DNA of 64,000 bases from an uncultured Eubacteriales bacterium (GTDB lineage Bacteria; Bacillota; Clostridia; Oscillospirales; Oscillospiraceae): the NCBI GenBank assembly GCA_900317905.1, contig ONIN01000002.1, forward strand, positions 175,815 through 239,814. Reading direction: 5' to 3'. The first letter of the stretch is position 1, and every line of letters starts with the position of its first letter. The position numbers and the translations under genes were made by a program. Under the pieces are notes generated by a model, which had not been told where the DNA came from, did not search any database, and saw only the letters and a list, made by a program, of their open reading frames with translations. This document shows, in pieces, positions 42,366-52,217 of this stretch.

Positions 42366-43508
42366 TTATTTCTCCGACAAGAGATGAACAACTTGAGAAA
42401 TCTCGCAGGAATTTCCGTGTGCAAGATTGTTGCGAAGATCACGCATCTTCTGAATCATTGCTCGATCCGCTCTAGTGAGTGTTTTGAGATAGTACTCGTA
42501 ATCCGAATCTTGACGCCACGCTAGATGAGAAAGTAGTCCCCATTCAACATCGTAAGCAGATGCAATCGGCTCTCCAAATTGTTCAAGTCCTTGCGTCTCA
42601 ATATAGTGAGTGAGATCATCTTTGATTCGATCGATCAGCGTAACACGTATAGATTCTACAATTGGGAAAAGCGTCTGAAGCTGCGCTTCCCATATCCGCT
42701 TTTGAAGCTTTGGCGTTTCTCTGGAGCGTACCAGAGACAGAACGTGACGAGACGAGGCGCTTGCACCTCTGCGGGAATACTCCGCATCCTGAGCAATATC
42801 AGATAAGATCTCCTGTGGCTCCATCTGATTATGCTCAAAGCTCCTGATGTAGTACTCCGCTATCTCTGCATCCGTCTCACAGAGATGCGCTGCAAGTGTG
42901 GAAACATACCTTTTCCAGTCTTCTGAATAGTCTTCCATACGGTCCATCAGAATACTGCAAAATAGCTGAAGATGATACTCACTAACCAGTGAAGAGTACT
43001 TGATTTCTTCAACGGCGTCAGGACGTCGATAAGGAATGTCATCTCTAACTTCCAAAACAACTCTCCCATTTTGAGGGGTACAGGCGTGGTATGCACACAC
43101 AAATTCAAGCCATTTAGGAACAGCCTCCCTGCCGATGCCCTTGATCCACAGGATATTCTTTTTCAGGACTTGCTTCTCGACAATGTATTGCGTTATGCTT
43201 TTCCCGGATTTTTTTCGATACTGTCGTGCTACATCACCCAAGGCAAATCGGTTGAGGATGTAAGAGGCTACATCCTCACCTGCGTCTACCTCCTCTTCTG
43301 CATCAATCGCAATCACGGAGATATCGGCGTAGTCGTACTGCTCACGAAGCTCGCTTTCTATCTCCCGACGCATCTCATGACGCCAAGGCAGATCGTCTGG
43401 GACTCGAACAATTAGAGAAGCCTCTTGAAGACGCTCTGCCACAGAGAGAATGAAGCTCCTCGGCCCTGTGATCTCTCTCCACCAGATTTGAGATGTATCC
43501 TGCATCAC
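42366..43508 (-). CDS. Putative HEPN (Swt1-like) protein, last gene of helicase operon
   Basis: A 380-residue protein without a recognisable catalytic domain in its first 250 residues, though its start (GPRSFILSVAERLQEASLIVR) resembles proteins that work with BREX/Lon-like loci. The C-terminal helical part ends in RDLRNNLAHG, an R-x4-H motif (Arg359-His364) of HEPN domains, close to the Swt1 type. HEPN domains often are RNases. The ATG overlaps the stop of the 1928-residue gene as ATGA. An effector role is inferred. Confidence 0.55.
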   Translation of the reverse strand: MMQDTSQIWWREITGPRSFILSVAERLQEASLIVRVPDDLPWRHEMRREIESELREQYDYADISVIAIDAEEEVDAGEDVASYILNRFALGDVARQYRKKSGKSITQYIVEKQVLKKNILWIKGIGREAVPKWLEFVCAYHACTPQNGRVVLEVRDDIPYRRPDAVEEIKYSSLVSEYHLQLFCSILMDRMEDYSEDWKRYVSTLAAHLCETDAEIAEYYIRSFEHNQMEPQEILSDIAQDAEYSRRGASASSRHVLSLVRSRETPKLQKRIWEAQLQTLFPIVESIRVTLIDRIKDDLTHYIETQGLEQFGEPIASAYDVEWGLLSHLAWRQDSDYEYYLKTLTRADRAMIQKMRDLRNNLAHGNSCEISQVVHLLSEK

Positions 43509-46500
43509 ACATCCTCCTCGTTCTCGGCACTGATTTCATCCAGAAGTGAATCCGAGTCCAAGCCGATGATGTTCAGGAACGAGCGACGTCTAAGGCAATA
43601 ACCTCCTGTATCCTCTATTCGCGTAAGGATACCCATCTCTACCATTTCATCAAGCAGATTGCCGATGGATGTGACATCATTGTCCTCCAAGCAGTGGATT
43701 CCAAAATCTATTGCATTCTCCAGAATCAATTCTTTGCTGAAGCCGTCACGGCTCGTCTCAGGCACATCATGCTCATAATACAGAATCGCAATGACTCGTG
43801 CCAGCATGAAGTAGCGCTTATCCAGCTTCAGAGACAGACGGAACTTCTCCTTAATGCTGTTGTTGAGATCGTTCGAGGTCATGATAGCGCTCAACTGCTT
43901 TTCCTCCAGAGCAAACGGCGGATCACCGTTGGTAGCGCTGAAGTATTCGCCGTACTGCGAGGGCACGGACTGAACCAGCATATATCCGAAAAACTGAAGA
44001 ATACCGGGATAATAATTTGTGTTGGTTAGGATCGTCTCCAAATGCGGGTATCGGTCGACCTGAAACCCGAGGTACATCAGCGGTCTAGAAATGAGCTGCA
44101 GAGCATCCGAGCCCGAAAGGGGCTTAATGCACAGCGGCATTCCGAGCTGCCCAAATACGCCGTTTCTGTCCGTGGCGTTTCTCGTGCGGCAAACATTGTG
44201 AAGACCCGCAAGAACAAATTTGAAGTCGTTCTGTGTTTCACGCTTGAGATCAACCAACGGCTGGAGCTGATGATATCCGGTATTGCTGATGCTATCAAGA
44301 AAGCTATCTGCCTCGTCGATCAGCAGCAATAGAGATCGGATGGATCCATCCTTAAATCGCATGCTGATTTGAGATGCCAGATCCTTAAGCGAATCTGTTT
44401 CCGCCAGCCTTAGATTGGTTTTCATATTGATGTCTTCGACAATCTTGCTCGCAGTGGCAGCTTCAGAGACTAAATTATAAATTACGGTATATACCGCATA
44501 GTGCCGATCCTCCGGCTTGGAGCGAAGGCTCTCCGCACGCTGAAGCAGTGCAGTTTTGCCAAGCTGACGTCCTCCGTAAACCACACATGCACCCTGCGGA
44601 TCCAGTATTGTCTGGAGTTCAGATACACGACCGCAGAACATATCGTCTGAGGTTGCTCCACCGTCTCGCACAAATGGCTGGTATCTTGTAAATGGGAGTG
44701 TGCACTTGAGCATCGCAGGAAGTCTTTCGTTGCTTGTTTTAAGTGCAAGGAAGATAGCAAGAACTTGATCAATCAGTAAAAAGGTATTCTGCCCAGAGGT
44801 CGATCTATGGAAATATTCCGCGACGAGTCTTCTATCATTCAGAGAAAGCGGATAGTCAATAAATACGATTGTATTACTTCCAAGATTCAAATTGTTGACC
44901 TTGGAGACGATTTCTCCGGGATCATTTTTACCAAAAAGAACAAGAACGTTTACTGGATTCTTGATTTTGGTTCCGAAGGCAGAAATCGGATGCTGATAGT
45001 CTGCCTTATTTCGCGGGCTACTCCTTACAGTCGCCTTGTAATGCTCAACCTTTCCAGAATTCTTGACCTTATCCACATTCTGTACATCAAGCCCGAGCAA
45101 GCGGAGAAGGATTTCAATATTTTCTTTTGTGGTGCTTTGCTTTGCAATCGGCCAGTTTCCAATCAGGTCTCTTGCATCCTCCTTATATCGGCTTGTCCAG
45201 TCTGAAGGGAAGTTCGCTGCAATGTAGTTCTTTGCAAATGTTCTGAAATTTCCACCCTTATTCGTCTTTTTGCTGCACTCTGAATAAATTGGGTTATATA
45301 TCTCCGGGCTGATGAACTCTTCGAAGGTTTTCTCCTCATTTCGAAGCAAGTTTGTCTCAGGTGACAGCTCCCTTTCTCCTGCGTCAAACCGATTCAGATA
45401 TTCTTCGGCCAGAGAATAGTATTTTTTCTCCAGCTGTTCTCCTGCCGCTCTTAGAAGCTGATCCGAGTCTCCTTCAGCCAGGCTCTCCTTCGCCCGCTCC
45501 AGCCGATTCTGTAAGCTTGTACGCCGTGTCTCGGCAATTTCTGAAAGCTGAAGTCCAAGCGCATATAGGAAGGCACGCCAGCAGCCAAAGTCTTCCCTAG
45601 CGTAAAAGAACTCCTTATAGTCAAGCAAAGCCAGAATGCGCTCCTTATCTGCCTCACCAATTCGGTCATAGGTGTATGCATTTTCCAGCTCCTGTCGGAA
45701 TTCTTTTTCAGAAGCATCCGCTGCAACCTTCGCACGCTGAATGTCCTCCATATCGACAAGATACTCATCACTGTCGGACTTATAATAAACTCCAAGCATA
45801 CGAAGCTGGCGATAGTTATCATGAAGCGGGGAATCTGGATTCAGACTAATTGCTTCTGCTACAGCCGCGCTGTCAGCCTGCGGTGTCAAGGTATGGCGAA
45901 TCACATTTCTCCAAGGCTCATAATACTTTACTGCATCCATTTCCCTGTCAAGAATGGGCAGGCCGTTGTCATCCATAGAAATAATGCCCGTGAACAGTAT
46001 GCCGGAGAAAAAGCGGTGTAGGCGCAGAGGCTCCTTGAGCTCTAGCTTCGCCTTAATGCTCTGGAGCATCCAGTACAGCACCGCTGGCATGCTTTCCTGC
46101 GGGACCTTCCTAAGTGTTGGCAGCACCTTATCAATTTCCGCAACTAGTCGAGAGCGCAAATTTTTCACAGCTGCTGCATCAAGCTGAGAGGAATCGTAAT
46201 CAGCATCAAGCCATTCCTTGAGAACTGTAAGTCTATCCCAGAATGCGTTGTCGACCTGCGTTCTGGCTTTTGAAATCAATCCAGTCCGATGTTTACGGTT
46301 CTTCCTCCAGACCTCCTCGATAGCTTCATCTATCTTGCTCTGGCTGATTTTTCCGTTTTCCTTACAGTATTCTTGGTAGACCTCCTCAATAAAAGCTCTG
46401 TCCGAAAGCCTTCCCTCAGCTACACTTCTAATTGCTGCTCCCAATACAGAATCCGGTCCGAAGCATTCGTTCAACGTTTCTCGATGTCCGGGTAGTCCGG

Positions 46501-49291
46501 TTGTGTTTGGAGAAGGAGCCTCAATCAAATCCCTTGCCTTTGCAGCAGCCCTGTTAATGCGAGACTGCCGCTCAGCTTGATCGCCAAGAAGACCTATCAC
46601 TCTGTTGCTAAAGCCCTCGGGAACGACTTTTCGGATCTCGTTGAGTATTCTGAAAAGCCCTTTATACTTAGGATATGATGGGAAAAAGTGATCATAATCC
46701 TCAACAAGAGGTCCAGAAACCCCGTCAAGTGTATAGTCATATGCCTTTTGCGGTGCAAACATGGCAAGGCTGAACGCTGCAAGCCTCAACGGCTCATCAA
46801 ACTTGTCGTCGCTGTCAAACAGCGCAGACAGTTCCTCGCCCGTATAGTCGAAATCCTCCAACGGAATACCTGTGGCAGCCAGCAGCTTTCCAAAAAGGCT
46901 TATAGACAGAGGTCTGTCCTTGTTAAAGCTTGCAGCTCGAGCCAGCATTAAGGCATTCGCAAGCGCTCCATAGCGCTTGTCCTCCGCGTCCTCAACAGTT
47001 TGCTTGCTGAGCAAGAAGCGAACAGCACAGACAAGCTGTTCATCCGATGGCTTATCTTCATGAAGCAATCGGTCAAAAAGCGCCTCAGTCTGATCTGTCG
47101 GCGCAGTAGGCTCAGCGGGATCTCCTCCAATCGCAGCTTGATCCGGTGAGCCAGAATCCGACTCCTCGGCCTCCGGCGCCGGAGCAGCCTTTGCACTGCT
47201 CTCATCCTGTAGCTCCGTATTCCTTCCGCTCTGAGTTCCATCTGGGTCCGACTCTTCACCATAAAGTAGTCTCCACTTTTCACCGGTTCGACAGTAAACA
47301 CTGGAGCTGCGGAACAGGAGGACGCCTTCTGCGGCGTTTTCCGGCTCCCAGTTGAGATCAGCCGTCTTGTCACCAGCGAGGATTAGCTGATCACAATCCT
47401 CGGTATACTCGTCCGGAAGCACAACACGTAGACGCCGCCACTCACCCTCACAGGGCAGTTCAATACGGCAGGCACAGCTCTCATCTGTCTCCAGAGAAGA
47501 AATAATGTTTGAGAACTCCTTCACATCAATCCATCCGCTCAACGCAGAGAGAAATTGATATATGGAAACTGTGCGAAGACACATGCGCTGCAGATCATCG
47601 CGATCCATTTCCTGCAGGCCGACATATTTACAGCTGCCAATTCGCTGCTTGGAGCGGCGCTTTATCGCTTGGACGACACTGGCCTTATGAATACACGAAT
47701 AGCCATATTGCGTAAAGCAATACAGTACATCCTCTGCTCCGTTACAGCTTGTCACATATGCAGCGATAACACCCCTGCTCTCAAGGCTCTTCAGCACGCT
47801 GCTCTGCGCTACAGCTCTCTTTTCCTCCTCCTCATCCTTGATACCAAAAGCCAGCTTAGAGAGTGGAAGCAAAATAGACTCCGGGATAACGCCAAAATAG
47901 GAGAGCATCGTCACAAGCTCTGTTGCATCGCGCGGTGATCCCGATTTATCAAGATCAGAGAGAAAGCTATTAGCACCAGGCTTAGCGTTTTTGATTTTAT
48001 TCCGTGCACTGAGTGTGATTGCTGGGACGGCGGCCGGCTCCGCCTGCTCCTTGTTCTTAGGTGCAATTTCCTCGACCTCTATTTTTGCCAGCGCATTGGC
48101 GGACAGTACAGCGAAGCGAACGGAAGCAGACAGGTCTGCTAGGTCAAGTGCGTTAGCTAGCTGCTCCCGATCCGATTCGGACAAAGCTACAATTGTAACG
48201 GCGACATGCTCATTGGAAGCAATCATTCTTCTGAGGCGATAAACTTCTTCTCGCTCAGCACCCTGAGTAAAAAGACCGGCAGCAACATAGTGCGGAATCA
48301 ACTCGTCTGAGTCTTTGCTCCCTCGTTCTGCCCAACAAGCATACGGATAATCCTCAGCATCCTCCATGCAGATGAGATTGAGACCTTCCTTACGCTCGCA
48401 ATGCAGATGTATATAGCACTTGATCAGCCTAACACGGAGCAAAAACGCTTCTGACGGATGATCGGCGATCTGAGCAAAGGCATCCGGCAAAATGTCGACA
48501 TCAGAAAAAGGCTCCGCATTGAATTGGATTTCAGAAATATCCGGAATGCTTGGAGCTGCATTAATGAATCCGTCAAATGCATCCCAAAGCGGAAGCGACT
48601 CAGGCTTTGCTGGAGAAGGCTGCGGCGGAAGATCTCCCTCTGTGCCTGACGGGGAAGCTGCTGCGTTTGGAGAAAGCAGCTCACAGGAGCCATCGAGATA
48701 TTCAGACAGCTCCATGGACTCGTCGATGCTTAAATCACCTCGGTCGGTCGCGCGCGCAATCGACCGGCCAATCTGGCTCTCAATGGCATCATATATTTTA
48801 TCGGGAAGGCCTACAACCCCGGCTTTTACGTTTTCAACCACAAGACCAAACGGCTGGAGCTCATCACGAGGTCGCTCGCCCCGGCATACCTTCATAAGCA
48901 ACTGCTTGGATTCCTCAAGCTGTGCAATAACGCTTTCAACCTTAGTAGACAGCTTGAGATAGTCCAGCACGAGCTGCCGCTCTGCAATCATTTTTTGTCT
49001 GCTCTCATATTCAAGGATTGCATGCCTTACCGGCTCAATCCCAGCTTCAGTGTCGATTGCAAGAGCGTTTCCCGCCTCGCGAAAGGCTTGCAGCTTTTTC
49101 TTGTAGCCTTCAAGAGCGACAGAGAGAGCTTCTGCGACCTCAGAGGGAATGAATTTTCCCTTTTGAATCTCGCCTACAAGTTGCTCGGCATGTTCAAGAA
49201 CACCTGCTGTATCTGCTTGAAGCGCATCAAATGCTTCCTTGAAGCTGAGAAATAAACCGTTCTTCACAGGATTCCACACCTCATCGTTCAT
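43505..49291 (-). CDS. Giant 1928-residue protein with C-terminal AAA/STAND-like ATPase
   Basis: Residues ~1-240 are helical. A disordered acidic/Pro/Ala linker lies at ~683-745, dividing the protein into two halves. Residues ~1400-1560 are mixed alpha/beta. A P-loop ATPase follows: Walker A GGRQLGKTALL (~1571), Walker B LLLLIDEADSF (~1650), then a winged-helix-like C-terminus ending LRRRSFLNIIGLDSD. The nearest familiar ATPases are AAA_22/ExeA-like or STAND types. It overlaps the helicase gene by 11 nt and the HEPN gene by 4 nt. Confidence 0.7.
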   Translation of the reverse strand: MNDEVWNPVKNGLFLSFKEAFDALQADTAGVLEHAEQLVGEIQKGKFIPSEVAEALSVALEGYKKKLQAFREAGNALAIDTEAGIEPVRHAILEYESRQKMIAERQLVLDYLKLSTKVESVIAQLEESKQLLMKVCRGERPRDELQPFGLVVENVKAGVVGLPDKIYDAIESQIGRSIARATDRGDLSIDESMELSEYLDGSCELLSPNAAASPSGTEGDLPPQPSPAKPESLPLWDAFDGFINAAPSIPDISEIQFNAEPFSDVDILPDAFAQIADHPSEAFLLRVRLIKCYIHLHCERKEGLNLICMEDAEDYPYACWAERGSKDSDELIPHYVAAGLFTQGAEREEVYRLRRMIASNEHVAVTIVALSESDREQLANALDLADLSASVRFAVLSANALAKIEVEEIAPKNKEQAEPAAVPAITLSARNKIKNAKPGANSFLSDLDKSGSPRDATELVTMLSYFGVIPESILLPLSKLAFGIKDEEEEKRAVAQSSVLKSLESRGVIAAYVTSCNGAEDVLYCFTQYGYSCIHKASVVQAIKRRSKQRIGSCKYVGLQEMDRDDLQRMCLRTVSIYQFLSALSGWIDVKEFSNIISSLETDESCACRIELPCEGEWRRLRVVLPDEYTEDCDQLILAGDKTADLNWEPENAAEGVLLFRSSSVYCRTGEKWRLLYGEESDPDGTQSGRNTELQDESSAKAAPAPEAEESDSGSPDQAAIGGDPAEPTAPTDQTEALFDRLLHEDKPSDEQLVCAVRFLLSKQTVEDAEDKRYGALANALMLARAASFNKDRPLSISLFGKLLAATGIPLEDFDYTGEELSALFDSDDKFDEPLRLAAFSLAMFAPQKAYDYTLDGVSGPLVEDYDHFFPSYPKYKGLFRILNEIRKVVPEGFSNRVIGLLGDQAERQSRINRAAAKARDLIEAPSPNTTGLPGHRETLNECFGPDSVLGAAIRSVAEGRLSDRAFIEEVYQEYCKENGKISQSKIDEAIEEVWRKNRKHRTGLISKARTQVDNAFWDRLTVLKEWLDADYDSSQLDAAAVKNLRSRLVAEIDKVLPTLRKVPQESMPAVLYWMLQSIKAKLELKEPLRLHRFFSGILFTGIISMDDNGLPILDREMDAVKYYEPWRNVIRHTLTPQADSAAVAEAISLNPDSPLHDNYRQLRMLGVYYKSDSDEYLVDMEDIQRAKVAADASEKEFRQELENAYTYDRIGEADKERILALLDYKEFFYAREDFGCWRAFLYALGLQLSEIAETRRTSLQNRLERAKESLAEGDSDQLLRAAGEQLEKKYYSLAEEYLNRFDAGERELSPETNLLRNEEKTFEEFISPEIYNPIYSECSKKTNKGGNFRTFAKNYIAANFPSDWTSRYKEDARDLIGNWPIAKQSTTKENIEILLRLLGLDVQNVDKVKNSGKVEHYKATVRSSPRNKADYQHPISAFGTKIKNPVNVLVLFGKNDPGEIVSKVNNLNLGSNTIVFIDYPLSLNDRRLVAEYFHRSTSGQNTFLLIDQVLAIFLALKTSNERLPAMLKCTLPFTRYQPFVRDGGATSDDMFCGRVSELQTILDPQGACVVYGGRQLGKTALLQRAESLRSKPEDRHYAVYTVIYNLVSEAATASKIVEDINMKTNLRLAETDSLKDLASQISMRFKDGSIRSLLLLIDEADSFLDSISNTGYHQLQPLVDLKRETQNDFKFVLAGLHNVCRTRNATDRNGVFGQLGMPLCIKPLSGSDALQLISRPLMYLGFQVDRYPHLETILTNTNYYPGILQFFGYMLVQSVPSQYGEYFSATNGDPPFALEEKQLSAIMTSNDLNNSIKEKFRLSLKLDKRYFMLARVIAILYYEHDVPETSRDGFSKELILENAIDFGIHCLEDNDVTSIGNLLDEMVEMGILTRIEDTGGYCLRRRSFLNIIGLDSDSLLDEISAENEEDV

Positions 49292-51914
49292 AATAGTACA
49301 GATGCCTTAAGGCTCTGGTGCAGGCTACTACCTGCTGATTGGCCGTCATTCCGTCGGGCCAGACAAGCGCCTTCGAGAATTCAAGGCCCTTTGCTGCATA
49401 TACAGAGAAGCAAGAAGTAGTGCCATCCTTCTCCTCTGTCGAGCTTGTATCCAAATAATGCAACTGCGAGGCAGCGTCTCCAGCCTGATCGCAAAGCGTT
49501 TGAAAGGCTTGATAATCCTTCACAATAATTGTTAACTCAGAGGAAGCCTCCAGAAGCTGCTTCAGCTCGCCGGCAGATCGGATGACCGTCGGCCTTTGAT
49601 CTTCCTTGACGCGACCACACGCCTCCATCCTTGCACCGAACCGCTCCTTGATAAATTCAACAGTGGCCGGAGTGTTCCTATAGTTCTTATTGAGCTCGAA
49701 CACCTTCGGGATTCCGGTTTCCTTTTCCCATTGGCTAATGCCGCAGTCAACGTGAAGTGCCTGATCAATATCGCCGAACACATTAAACACTGCGTTGGGA
49801 AACAGCTCTCTAAGCGTTTCGTAGTCTGCCTCGTGAAGATCCTGACCCTCATCAATGCAAATATACTCGTAAGGAGGAAGCTCGTTTGCCTCGCTTAAAT
49901 ACATATATATGCGGAGGTAAAATAAGAGGTCTGATTTATAAAGGATTCTTGTTTCTCTGCGTCTTCCGCTGCCAAGCTCTTCAATATCAAGCGTTTTGAT
50001 TCCACACTGCTCCTTCAGAGGAGCAAGCGCATTCCAGATCTCACGTTCGAATACTGAGCTTTCAACACGACTCAAAAAATACCGAGACGCTTCCATAGCC
50101 TCAATTCGGGCTCGCGTCTGACTTCTTACGCTTTCGTCCTTCGTGTAATCCTGAAGCTGACGAATAATTTGCTCAATTCTCAGCTCCAAATCAGCAATAT
50201 GATTGTCAATGAGTTGAATCCGCTTTTCATTTTCGCTAATATCCTTTTGAATTGTCCTCTCAGTTGCATTTACACTTTTTCCTTTAGAAAAGGCAAGTAG
50301 CTCCTGCTGGCAAAGCTCAATATATCCACGCAAGAATTCAGTGTGCTCTGCATCTGCTCTGTTTTTCTCTCCCCATTCACAGGTTGCGCCCAAAAAGCGT
50401 GTTACCTTGACAAGATAATCGTTTACAAGTCCAATCGAGGAATAGTTGAGTCCTTGACTATTTAGCTGAGAGACCGCAGAATCAACCTCTTTCTTCAGAT
50501 CTTCGTTCTGAGCCTTCAGACCATCCGTCCAGTCGGATAGCTCCGCTTCTGCAAGGTCCAGATCATCGCGTAGCTTATCAAGCAAACGACTCCGAGAATC
50601 AAGCTCATCACGGCGTTGAAGTAAGCGCGCTTGCATTTTCTTTTGTACGATTATTTCTTTTTCGAGTTTATCTGCTTCCGCTCTCATCGCCGAATAGCGT
50701 TCATCCTTCGACCGCTCCTGCTCGCGAAGGCTAACGGCTGCAATTTCGCGCTCCAGCTTCTCTGTCAGCGACTGGATCACCGAAATCGTTATTGGAGCTT
50801 CAGGGACCGGAATATTAAGATATCCACACGCCTCATTCACGTAATTCGCAATAGAGCGAATGATTTCGGATCGGATTTTCTGTATGGTATCGCGGCTATA
50901 TACCTTCCTCAGATAGACATCGGGTAGATACTCCTCTGACAATTCAAATCGATACTGTCTGTTTTTAAATCGACTGTCAATTCTAAAAAGCAGCTCCCGA
51001 TACAGCTCGGCAATAGAAATGTTTGATACAGAGCTAAGTCGGAATCTGGTCATTAGCTCGGAGGAATAGCTCCGAAACAGCTGAGAGGGGGTGATTAGCA
51101 AAACCTTGTCCCAGCCATTATTGGAGAGCGCCGAGCGGAGGAAAAATAAACGATGAATCAAGCACTGACTTTTTCCTGAGCCGGCACAGCCCTGAACGAC
51201 GAAGGAGACTTTCTGCGGTGTCTGCACAATGCTGTACTGCTCCCTCTGGAGTGTTGCGATGATATTCCGAAGAACTGCACTTTCGCGGTTTTCATCGAGC
51301 CGCATAGCAAGGACGTCATCGAAGTCAATGACCTCCTCATCAAAGGTCAGCTCAGGGAAAAACTGCCTAACATCATGAAGCACCCGAGAGGAAATAGAAA
51401 CGTCCCTGATGATTTCTGGTACGTATGCTGTTTCGCTTCCGTCGCGATTTGTAATTGAAAACCTCGCTCCGTTTTTAGCTTGGTATGCGCCAAAAAGGGC
51501 AGTAAACAGTGCTCTCTGCGCGTCCTGCTTGAAGGGTATAATTAGCGCCTCGCCTGCTTCGCCATGCTCAATGGTTTTGATTTCATCCAAATCGGGACAA
51601 TCTGATAAGAGGCAATGGATAACATCCTTATCATCCGGAACAAACAGGCGAATATGTGAGAAATACGGCTTATTATAAAGGCTTTTAATTTCTCTTGTAA
51701 TTTGAAGCTGGTGTCGTCTCTGCTTGCTCAGATCACTGGCAAAAACGGAAACAAACTGAGACTCGTAGCCTCCGGAATCCAAGCTGGTTTTTGCCTGCAA
51801 AACCGCGCGATTGGATTTTTCCATCTCCTTTTGAAAGCTAGTGTAGACGCTCTCCTTAAGGGCTTCCTCTTCCGCTAAAAGCTGTTCCTTTGTTAGTCCA
51901 TTTGAAGAGGCCAT
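49281..51914 (-). CDS. HelD/UvrD-like superfamily 1 helicase with long coiled coil
   Basis: An 877-residue protein. Q-motif region and Walker A are IIATLQREQYSIVQ and VQGCAGSGKSQCLIHR (~240), like HelD. A ~230-residue coiled coil (~390-620, e.g. EADKLEKEIIVQKKMQARLL) splits the helicase core. Walker B is YICIDEGQDLHEAD (~684), with motif III GDIDQALH, motif IV LNKNYRN and motif V/VI VYAAKGLEF...VACTRALRHLYY. The N-terminus has a coiled coil of its own. First gene of the minus-strand operon; a TATAAT (51951-51956) lies upstream. Confidence 0.82.
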   Translation of the reverse strand: MASSNGLTKEQLLAEEEALKESVYTSFQKEMEKSNRAVLQAKTSLDSGGYESQFVSVFASDLSKQRRHQLQITREIKSLYNKPYFSHIRLFVPDDKDVIHCLLSDCPDLDEIKTIEHGEAGEALIIPFKQDAQRALFTALFGAYQAKNGARFSITNRDGSETAYVPEIIRDVSISSRVLHDVRQFFPELTFDEEVIDFDDVLAMRLDENRESAVLRNIIATLQREQYSIVQTPQKVSFVVQGCAGSGKSQCLIHRLFFLRSALSNNGWDKVLLITPSQLFRSYSSELMTRFRLSSVSNISIAELYRELLFRIDSRFKNRQYRFELSEEYLPDVYLRKVYSRDTIQKIRSEIIRSIANYVNEACGYLNIPVPEAPITISVIQSLTEKLEREIAAVSLREQERSKDERYSAMRAEADKLEKEIIVQKKMQARLLQRRDELDSRSRLLDKLRDDLDLAEAELSDWTDGLKAQNEDLKKEVDSAVSQLNSQGLNYSSIGLVNDYLVKVTRFLGATCEWGEKNRADAEHTEFLRGYIELCQQELLAFSKGKSVNATERTIQKDISENEKRIQLIDNHIADLELRIEQIIRQLQDYTKDESVRSQTRARIEAMEASRYFLSRVESSVFEREIWNALAPLKEQCGIKTLDIEELGSGRRRETRILYKSDLLFYLRIYMYLSEANELPPYEYICIDEGQDLHEADYETLRELFPNAVFNVFGDIDQALHVDCGISQWEKETGIPKVFELNKNYRNTPATVEFIKERFGARMEACGRVKEDQRPTVIRSAGELKQLLEASSELTIIVKDYQAFQTLCDQAGDAASQLHYLDTSSTEEKDGTTSCFSVYAAKGLEFSKALVWPDGMTANQQVVACTRALRHLYYYER

Positions 51915-52217
51915 AGGGGGTGTTCACCTACCCTTCATCATTTTTATTCAATTATACTACCGGAGTGACAATTATTCCAGTATCAACATAGACAAATAGC
52001 CGAAACACGTCGTAATAATCATAGATCTGCACCCCTGCAGTAATCACATAGCCATAGATATATTAACTAAAAAAGTTTTGAGCCCAAGGGCAGGATAGCT
52101 CTTGGGTGTTTTATTATGCTACACCCATTCACTATTACTATTTTTGCGGTTATAACCCAAAAAACTTATTGAATAATTGATGCTTTTGCGGTAATATATA
52201 GTAGCGAGGTGATTGAA
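51915..52217. other. Divergent promoter region with terminator-like hairpin
   Basis: No gene is seen. On the minus strand a TATAAT (51951-51956) precedes the helicase. On the plus strand TTGAAT (52169-52174), 17 nt, TAATAT (52192-52197) precedes the DUF4143 gene. Between them CCCAAG...CTTGGG (52083-52106) followed by TGTTTTATT looks like a plus-strand intrinsic terminator with no plus-strand gene before it. Confidence 0.6.
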
